Assembly (NCBI GenBank): GCA_020726505.1
Contig: JAHLEZ010000025.1
Span: 186,001-250,000, forward strand
Length of the DNA: 64,000 nucleotides
Direction of reading: 5' to 3'
Origin: Leptodontidium sp. MPI-SDFR-AT-0119
Taxonomy: Eukaryota; Ascomycota; Leotiomycetes; Helotiales; Leptodontidiaceae
Positions 57,264 through 64,000 of the stretch are shown here, one piece after another. The notes beneath the pieces were generated by a model. The model was not told the origin of the DNA and did no database searches. It worked only from the letters and a program-made list of their open reading frames with translations. Every line of letters begins with the position of its first letter. The first letter of the stretch is position 1. The position numbers and the translations under genes are program-made.

Positions 57264-59020
57264 CTATCCCCCCCCCTTAAACAAACGTTAAACCTGGGGG
57301 TTTGAGTGCCACTGAGCCAGGGAGGCTTACAAGGGGCCTTTAGCTAATTAAATTAACGTAGAATACTTTAGAAATAACGCACGTTCCACTCACGCGACTC
57401 TATTGCCCGTAGAAAAGTGAAGCTCTCGTAGTAAATAATTTAACTTTATCTTCTTTTTATAATATAATTATAATTACTATTACTTTCGTAGATAATATAA
57501 TGGATACTTAAAGTCTTCTTTGTACTTCACAAACTCCTCGTGCATAAATTATTTACAAAGTCCTTGATTTTAAGCTTTAAATAATTCGCTTTCTTCTTCA
57601 CCGTCTTAAGCCTCAACATAGTCCTGGGACTCCTAAAATAGCCCTTGCCTTTCGCAAACACGTATACGAAAAGTATATACGCCTTTTACCTCGTACGAAT
57701 AGAATTCGTATTAAAATAACCCTTGAACTTAGCTATAACCCACGAGAGATACACTTAAAGTTAAATTATACTCTTCGATAAATCCAATGGGCTAAAGAGC
57801 ATAAAATTAACCCTTAAAAATACCAAACCGGACGTTTTCAAAAGCCAAAGATAAATACACTAACACGAGCACGACTTTATAATTAGCTTTTTTAATCTCC
57901 TTCTCATCGACATATCGTTCTAAAGTGTGACGACCGGAGGCTAGCAAAGCAAGGTGGCGGTATATACTTAGAATACTAAGGTGAAGGGCTCGAGAGGAGG
58001 AGCTTTGAACTAATATACAGGATGTAGGCCACGTAATGCGGCCGCATCGGCCTCAGGCACTAAGCGCCAGGTTAGAACCGTAACATAAAGCATATTTCGT
58101 CCCTCGCCCCTGAGTTTAGCACATATAAAGAAGAGGCTATTCGTACTAGTTTTAAGCTCGTAGGGTACGGTCGTCGTATTACCAAAAAAAAGGGGTTCTC
58201 GAATAATCCTAAGGTTTATAAAGAGCGTTTGGAGTTTGCAAAAGAGGCTATACATTAATCCCTTGAACGAGTCCTTCAGCAGATATTCTTAAACGAGGTT
58301 TAGGCCTTTAGTAAAGCATATACTTAATTATATATTACTGACTTAAAAGATAAATCCGATCGATATTCCCTTGAATGTTTATAACACAAATATAGTAAAC
58401 GACCCGCGTGGATATTTCATGGTATAATTGCCTTGGGAAAGAATGGACCGGTTATCTTTTAGGAGAAGGAATAGGGACTAATGAACTTTGCAAAGTACGA
58501 CGCAATTATACTTAATAACGTGGAGATGTTTATCTAAATAGTAACGATTTAAGGCAATAACCTCATTTGGATGTAAAATAACGCATTGTACCACTGATCT
58601 AAAGCGACGTATGCGAACCTTAACAGGTGTAGATTACGTTATATAAAGTTCTCACGTTATTCTTCGGACCTTAACTTGATCAAGCACGTATAGAATTGAA
58701 TGAAAAATTAGATTCAACGATATTATTACGTTGCGTATTACGATATAGTAAAAATACTTCTTCTACGACTTAAATAAATTATATAGGAGGCTCGGGATGC
58801 TGTACCAGAGGATTTCATTAGGGGGCTTTATAATTCTTGGTGGAGAAGATGCCAGGCTGTGATTGACGCATGAGGAGGACCAACAAAATACTAGGAAATC
58901 AATGATATTTACATTATTCTACATTTGGAAGCGGTGAACCAAAAATAGGAGCGGTGAGCTGATTTTCTAGAGGATTCCACACCCCTGGTTTATCGTTTGT
59001 TTGGGGGGGGGGGGGGGTAG
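57264..59020 (+). mobile_element. Complete Tc1/mariner element, RIP-degraded
   Basis: 1757 bp with TA on both sides (57262-57263 and 59021-59022) and inverted ends CTATCCCCC...AAACAAACGTTAAAC against CTACCCCC...AAACAAACGATAAAC, each including a long C or G run. The transposase on the plus strand is interrupted by stops but readable: IQWAKEHK (about 57790), GKNGPVIF (about 58440), MQNNALYHQSKATYANLN (catalytic-D region, about 58575) and SSDLNLIKHV...MKN (about 58670-58710). The degraded copy at 12432-12997 is its left half. Confidence 0.85.
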
Positions 59021-59220
59021 TATGTCGATGGCCACGGTGGGATTCTTTTCATTGGCTCCACTGGCACGGGGTGATGCTGTTCTTGCCCCGCGAGTTACAT
59101 TTGGTTCATTGTCCTGGCGGTGGTACCCCAAAAGGAGCAGTGCTTGCATATTGAGGCGTCGGCGGAGGACGAAACGTGAAAGTCTTCTGCAACTCAGCTT
59201 GAATGTCTTCCATTCCTTTA
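59021..59220. other. Short unique segment between two transposons
   Basis: Normal composition, probably host sequence of the disrupted HET gene (minus strand), but no domain can be confirmed. It supplies the left target duplication of the element at 59221. Confidence 0.35.
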
Positions 59221-59760
59221 GGCCACAGCTAAATCAACTCATGGAAATAGCTAAATCAACTCATGCCAAGGAATCTTATGGCACACCGGGTGCATTTATC
59301 ACCCTTGCCCCACCATACTAATTTGTACTGCGCGGCAAGGGCCACCTATACATCTTGAATATCCTCAACTTGCCTGAGTCAACTTTGAAGCTATTCACAC
59401 TTCCACAGCTATGTCAACCTTCACTGGCGAACCTTACGGCCCTGCGCCGCCTGTAGTAATTTATAACGATATTACTGCCGGCTTTTCTGCTATACAAGCA
59501 CATGCTAAAGCTAATAGCTATGCTTTTATACAGCGAGATTTAAAGTCACGACGTGTCGTATTTGTCTACGATCGTGAAGGGAAACACAAGCCAAAGGGGA
59601 AGCAATTAGAGACACATTCTAGGAGAAAGCGCTTGAATACTAGTTCCAAAAACCGTGGTTGCCATATGGGGCAAGGGTGATAAATGCACGCAGCGGATTC
59701 CCCGAAATTCCTTGGCATGAGTTGATTTAGCTATTTCTATGAGTGGATTTAGCTGTGGCC
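59221..59760 (+). mobile_element. Small Mutator-like (MULE) derivative with 8-bp target duplication
   Basis: 540 bp with terminal inverted repeats of about 90 bp (GGCCACAGCTAAATC...GATTTAGCTGTGGCC; right arm has a few mismatches and a small internal difference). Perfect 8-bp direct repeat TTCCTTTA (59213-59220 and 59761-59768). Contains an open frame and shows no RIP-like decay, so it is probably young. An internally deleted MULE is the best explanation. Confidence 0.8.
59411..59680 (+). CDS. N-terminal FAR1-like piece of a MULE transposase
   Basis: An 89-residue open frame inside the 540-bp element: MSTFTGEPYGPAPPVVIYND, AIQAHAKANSYAF, RRVVFVYDREGKH, and RKRLNTSSKNRGCHMG. It resembles the N-terminal FAR1-type DNA-binding segment of fungal Mutator-like transposases (which normally continue C-rich before the MULE catalytic domain). 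The catalytic part is absent, so it cannot transpose by itself but could still bind element ends. Confidence 0.6.
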   Translation: MSTFTGEPYGPAPPVVIYNDITAGFSAIQAHAKANSYAFIQRDLKSRRVVFVYDREGKHKPKGKQLETHSRRKRLNTSSKNRGCHMGQG

Positions 59761-59788
59761 TTCCTTTATCATGTCCGTCATTTAGCCA

Positions 59789-60187
59789 TTACCTGTACTC
59801 TTTCGTGTACTTCTTGCCTGCTCGTTGGTGGTCTCGTCTGCTGAGTGGCAAATTGTCAAAATCCGACTCTCTTCCAATGTGGATAGTATCCATGCACAAG
59901 GTTCGCCAATACGCATCAATGCTCTCGCCTCTTCTAACGTATTTAGCGGAGGTCGATTCTTGGATCCCGTCAAGTTCTTGCCATTCTTGAAATCTTTGGA
60001 GAGATCCATCAAAATCTTCAGGCATCGCGGCGCCAATGCCAACGACGGCATCGAAGTCAATGCCATTCAGCTCTATGAAATGGTCGTCGAAAATGCTTTC
60101 TTCCGGTGACTCGCCTTTTGAAGCATCGTAAAGTGGCGCTCGATCCAATCGCTGGGTTTCATATTTGTATTCTATGGTGGCTGCCAA
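59789..60187 (-). pseudogene. Middle fragment of a HET-domain-type protein
   Basis: A 132-residue frame with IGAAMPEDFDGSLQRFQEW and RRGESIDAYWRTLCMDTI followed by RESDFDNLPLSRRDHQRA. The YWRTL segment after a charged linker is typical of the region downstream of the HET domain. A splice donor (GTAATG) follows the last codon, after which the MULE derivative lies. The C-terminal fragment at 56984-57260 is on the same strand and in the right order, so both may come from one gene. The N-terminal HET domain is not seen. Confidence 0.45.
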
Positions 60188-60570
60188 TGGGCCTCACCAC
60201 CAGGGATCATGACTTTCACCAAGCTCTGACAGGAGGCAGAACTCAAGATCGGCGATCATTCTTGCAGCGGAGCCTCCTTCCTTCTTAAAAAGTTGGGTTG
60301 ATTATTTCTTTTGCAGAATAACAAATCAGACGGCCTCTGTGGCATTCTCCATGCATGGTGGCTTTGACGCTTAGTGAGCCCCAATTCTTCTCAGCCATAC
60401 AGCTGGCTGCGCGACCAAAGCCGGGAATGAAAGACAACCAGAAGGCAGCTACGGGGCTGACTCGAAGATCTGACAAAGACAAGGGGAGGCTGATCCTCCG
60501 GAGCGGGAAGGCCAATCAATGGTGACACTTTGACGTATTGCCAAGTCCATGTGGCCAATTGCAACTGATA
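60188..60570. other. Interval with no confirmed gene
   Basis: Normal composition. Minus-strand frames here (60285-60515, 60391-60579) may belong to the upstream part of the HET-like gene, but no motif confirms it. Confidence 0.3.
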
Positions 60571-61331
60571 AGTCCCCACCCCACCATTCCGGACACCCCC
60601 CCTATTCCGGACACCTTTTACACCAAAAACAGCGCTTTTCGACCCTCTCTAATTATATTAAAAATTAATAAAACTTTATAAAACTTTAAATCTAGAATAA
60701 TAATATATATATAATTAAGAATGCAAATTATAAATTGGTTTGCATTACGTAATATTATAGACCAAGTGTTTGAAACTTGATTTTTCGCTTACTATACAAA
60801 TTTAGTGTGAAATTTATTTTTCTTATTTTTCAACTATCTTTATAACTTATTATTAGAAATACTTAAATTTAAGAATATGTAACATTATATAAGACCCCGT
60901 AAGTGCATCCTATTTTTAGGTTATTTGCTTTAGTAGTCCTTTTTCAATTAGGTAAAATATAAAACACTATACAAATAATTTGTATGAGAAATATAAACTA
61001 CTTAATAACTCAATAGCTACTAATAGTAATATATTAAAACTTAGGTTATCATAATTTAAATAGATATTCTACTTATCGTTTTAATTTCAAGTGTTTTTAT
61101 TTATTAGTTAAAAAGATATTTTTCGCATATTTTGTATATAAAAAATTGAATTTAATATTATAAAATATTACGTCATCTATAATATCTCTTCTTTTCATAT
61201 GCTTATGAAGAAAGTATAGTAAGCTTATTATAAAAGTTTTATAAAATTATATTAATTTTTGATATAATTAGAGACGGTCGAAAATCGCTGTTTTTGGTGT
61301 AAAAGGTGTCCGGAATGGTGGGGTGGGGACT
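60571..61331. mobile_element. Foldback/MITE element with Fot1-like ends
   Basis: About 760 bp, AT-rich, no coding. Inverted ends read AGTCCCCACCCCACCATTC at the left and its complement at the right, continuing GGACACC...TTTTACACCAAAAACAGCG into the element for some 60 bp. The left end carries a second copy of ATTCCGGACACC that the right end lacks. A TA precedes the left end; the right flank does not clearly match. Probably a non-autonomous pogo/Fot1-class element. Confidence 0.7.
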
Positions 61332-61489
61332 TGGCCCCTGCAAGCTGTCGGAGCTGAAAGAGGCATTTATTCCGTCACCTGAACCTTTCGCTCGCATGCT
61401 CAACAACCCGAGATAGATCTATACTGGTTCCAATCCCACCTGTAGTTGTTCACCCACTATGGCGGATACGCATAGCCACCCACACTTTC

Positions 61490-61812
61490 ACCAAGATCCA
61501 GGGACGACCTTTCTGTAAAGGATGTCGGGACTTCCGCAATCGACTGTTCGACCCGAAGCCTTTACAAGAAGGGCACATTACGATCCACAAGAACTTTGCG
61601 GAGTTGTCAGACTGTGGGAAACCTCTTGTGCTCTGTGCAGATACATTCGTCGCCAATTCTGCTACCGGTCCAGCAACTATGAAACTTACGCTTTCAACGA
61701 CGGAGACTTTCAAGATATTGACAGAGGCATAAACGTCAATCTCTTTCTACGTCATCGTGAATCCTGTAATAGCACGTGCCTTAGTGCTTGTATCTTATAT
61801 GTATGTGGGTAA
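61490..61812 (+). pseudogene. Possible N-terminal HET-protein fragment, frameshifted
   Basis: Plus-strand pieces in alternating frames: FCKGCRDFRNRLFDPKP, then FTRRAHYDPQ or HKNFAELSD, then TSCALCRYIRRQFCYRSS. This is the order of the cysteine-rich N-terminal segment that precedes many HET domains (C-x2-C...F...H...L...C-x-x-C). Frame changes and the lack of a HET domain after it indicate a broken fragment. It is on the opposite strand to the other HET pieces, so it is a different gene or a rearranged piece. Confidence 0.35.
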
Positions 61813-64000
61813 GCGGGAAAGAGATAATCTTCCTTCTTTAGTAATTAGCTTTTGTATTATATAATATCACTAGTTGTTATTTAGCGTTTCTCTAGCTATT
61901 TTGTTGTATTAAAGTTACTTTAGCGTACTAATAATTATTATATTTTAATTACTTTTCTCTTATTACTAGCTTAATTATTATACGATAGCTCGAACTAGAG
62001 AACTCTTATTCGTAGCGTTCGCTGGCCTTAAGCCGTAGGCAAACCCCTTAGAAGATTAGAGAAGGTTTAAAGATACGCCGACTATTAATCTTTAAGTAAT
62101 ATAAGAGCAGCTTAAATCCCTTAAGAAATAGAACGATATCCTCGATAGCTTTATTACTAAATATCGCTAAATATATAATAGCGACCTTAATCGATACCCC
62201 TTATATATATAAAAAAGAGTATAGCTTCTTTAGTAAATTAAATCTAAAGATACTGCGAGCTATGCGAATAATACAAAGGATCGCTCGTTAATCGTTAATA
62301 AGCTTTAAGCTTCCCGCTAAGAGAAAAGGAAATATATAATTCTATTAGAATATAAGAGAAAAAATTAGCAAGAGCTTATGAAATATTTATAAGCTTATAA
62401 TTATATCTTTAATTACAACTTTAAAGGATTCGTGACTAATATAATTAAAATTAAATAAATAGTAATATTACTTTGTAAATAGCCGGCAAATACCTAAGAA
62501 AGGTTTAAGAAGTATAACTTTAATACCTTTAATACGATAACCTAAGAATCTTATAAAGAGTTCTTAGCGAATCTCTAACTACTTCTTGTCTTTAGACGGG
62601 TAGCTAACTTTATTACTTACGAGACAACTCGATAAAGTGTCGTGCAGGTTGTGGTAGGCCGGCTAAGCGAGCCCAATCAAAGGCACTATGGCCAAAGCGC
62701 CCGCGAGCTCTATACTCAGGGAGCTCGAATACACTATACGTAAATAATACAACAACAGTCTAATACACTACTACACAACCTTTAATCAATTAATATTAGC
62801 CTCTGTGGAGCCTTAAGGTATATTTGCACGACAATTATAAGCCCCGTAAGCTACTAAAGCTTCTTAATCGTATACACGCGCCGACGTGGCTCTATAGAGG
62901 TATGTAGAGGTTTTTATACCGCTGTTTTTAAAGCTATTATAACCCTCCTTTAAACTCCTTGACAACTCTTAAACTACTAAACCTCTTCGAGATTATCATT
63001 AGTATACCTCAAACCGATAATGTCACTTCTAAAGTTACTTATGGACTATAATTTAAAGGAGCGGAAGGATTAAGCGACATAGCACTTACGCTTGAATTTC
63101 TATACTAGTTTTATAAGTGTATTAAATATAGTAGACCCTAGCGCCCTTATAACAGGCCATATTCTAAACTACTGACTTAAGGCTTTAACGCTTGAGAGTA
63201 CTATATAAGAGGTTACAAAGACTTAGTTGAGCTAGTATTACGCTAATATTATAGCTTAGAAAGTAGTAAACCCACAACCGTCTTTAACGCCTAAGTCGTC
63301 TAATAACGCGTGGGCTACACTAACCCTAAAGCTATCGACAAATACTTAAATAAAAGGGACAAGTCTAGAAGAAGCTAGTTTACCTCCTTACTTAATAGTT
63401 GCAAAGATATAACCGATTTACGTAATATAAGCCAGGGAGTACTAATACACGCTTACTAAATAGACGAGCTAAAATAACAAGTATATGGCTCTATATAACT
63501 AGCTCTTTGAAACGGTGGACGATTCGCTTTTAGACTCTGCGATTAAGGAACTGACTAGTAAGAGCGACTTGAGCTTACAAACGTTAATTAGTACACTTTA
63601 ACGAGACATAATACTATTAGAATCGTTAGTCCTTATAATAGTAGTCACGAAATATAAGAAGGTTTTAAAAGAGGCACATAAGGGAAAAGTTAACGTTAAT
63701 TAATAAATAAAAGACTTCTTAAACACTTATAAGAATATTAAAGCGTACGATATACTTGACGTTAAAGGCACTATGGCTTTAAAGAAATAGCTATATATTA
63801 TGAGAGCTTACATATACCCTAATTAGGCAAATCTTATCCTTAGTACAGTTATATGTGACGACTAACTTAGAAAAGAGTATAGTTTTACTTTTGACGACTA
63901 TATTTAGGTGCTCCCTAATATAAACTAAGAGTACACTATGTTTAGGAAGCCTAGGCGTCAAAGAGGGGGTGGCAGTTAATACTTAACCCTTAGAGGAATA
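61813..64000 (+). mobile_element. RIP-degraded retroelement debris, class uncertain
   Basis: AT-rich with many TAA/TAG stops. Plus-strand readable pieces around 63490-63800 (LFETVDDSLLDSAIKELTS, KYKKVLKEAHKGKVNV, IKDFLNTYKNIKAYDILDV) resemble a retrotransposon gag-type helical protein, but there is no diagnostic motif. It runs off the right edge. An LTR-like segment lies within at 62638-62833. Confidence 0.4.
62638..62833. repeat. LTR-like segment with 9-bp inverted ends
   Basis: 196 bp beginning TGTCGTGCA and ending TGCACGACA. It is less AT-rich than its surroundings at the left and has TG...CA termini. The immediate flanks (TAAAG, ATTAT) do not match. The ends resemble, but the body does not clearly align with, the 196-bp LTR at 28741-28936. 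Confidence 0.5.

Noticed and set aside
1..64000. Search for a giant Starship-type cargo element (DUF3435 captain) or a new defence system
   Set aside because: No tyrosine-recombinase captain gene or matching element boundaries could be recognised. The mixture is explained by ordinary genes plus nested transposons.

Overview
The window looks like nuclear DNA of a filamentous ascomycete (Pezizomycotina). Genes carry short 50-90 bp GT-AG introns, and the products are typical of these fungi: Zn(II)2Cys6 regulators, a P450, MFS transporters, a GH5 enzyme, a PTH11/rhodopsin-like receptor, DUF2235, DUF7924 and HET-domain debris. Gene islands of ordinary base composition alternate with very AT-rich blocks of dead transposons. 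Stops in those blocks are almost all TAA/TAG, as expected from C-to-T change at CpA, the signature of repeat-induced point mutation (RIP).

Layout. 0-11.2 kb: Zn2Cys6 regulator (runs off the left edge), carotenoid-cleavage-type dioxygenase, multi-intron cytochrome P450 and a divergent TRI12-type MFS pump. 12.4-20 kb: nested dead repeats (truncated Tc1/mariner, two copies of a 300-bp LTR in opposite orientation, a 3.0-kb hAT element with 8-bp target duplication, another solo LTR). 20.4-28.2 kb: BCS1-like AAA ATPase pseudogene, PTH11/rhodopsin-like receptor, DUF7924 fragment, Myb/SANT-like ORF. 28.7-30.7 kb: solo LTR with perfect 5-bp duplication plus a reversed Gypsy pol fragment. 31.7-42.7 kb: intact GH5 glycosidase, decayed GH2 beta-galactosidase, divergent MFS sugar (lactose permease-like) transporter and a second Zn2Cys6 regulator. 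42.7-47.3 kb: solo LTR, 5'-truncated chromodomain Gypsy element with its 3' LTR, and the 3' end of another LTR element. 47.6-49.7 kb: intact DUF2235 gene. 50-64 kb: mostly repeats: Fot1/pogo inside a non-autonomous hAT-like element, a complete but mutated Tc1/mariner, a small Mutator-like element with an open FAR1-like ORF, a foldback element with Fot1-like ends, and pieces of HET genes between them.

How the genes may work together. The left group (regulator, dioxygenase, P450, pump) has the composition of a small metabolite or xenobiotic cluster, but the substrate is unknown. The 34-42 kb group resembles the fungal arrangement of a lactose permease divergent from an intracellular beta-galactosidase; here the transporter and regulator are open while the beta-galactosidase is broken. 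No clearly new defence or mobile system was found. The most interesting items are the decayed sugar locus, the transposon-split HET gene, and several elements whose target duplications can be read directly.
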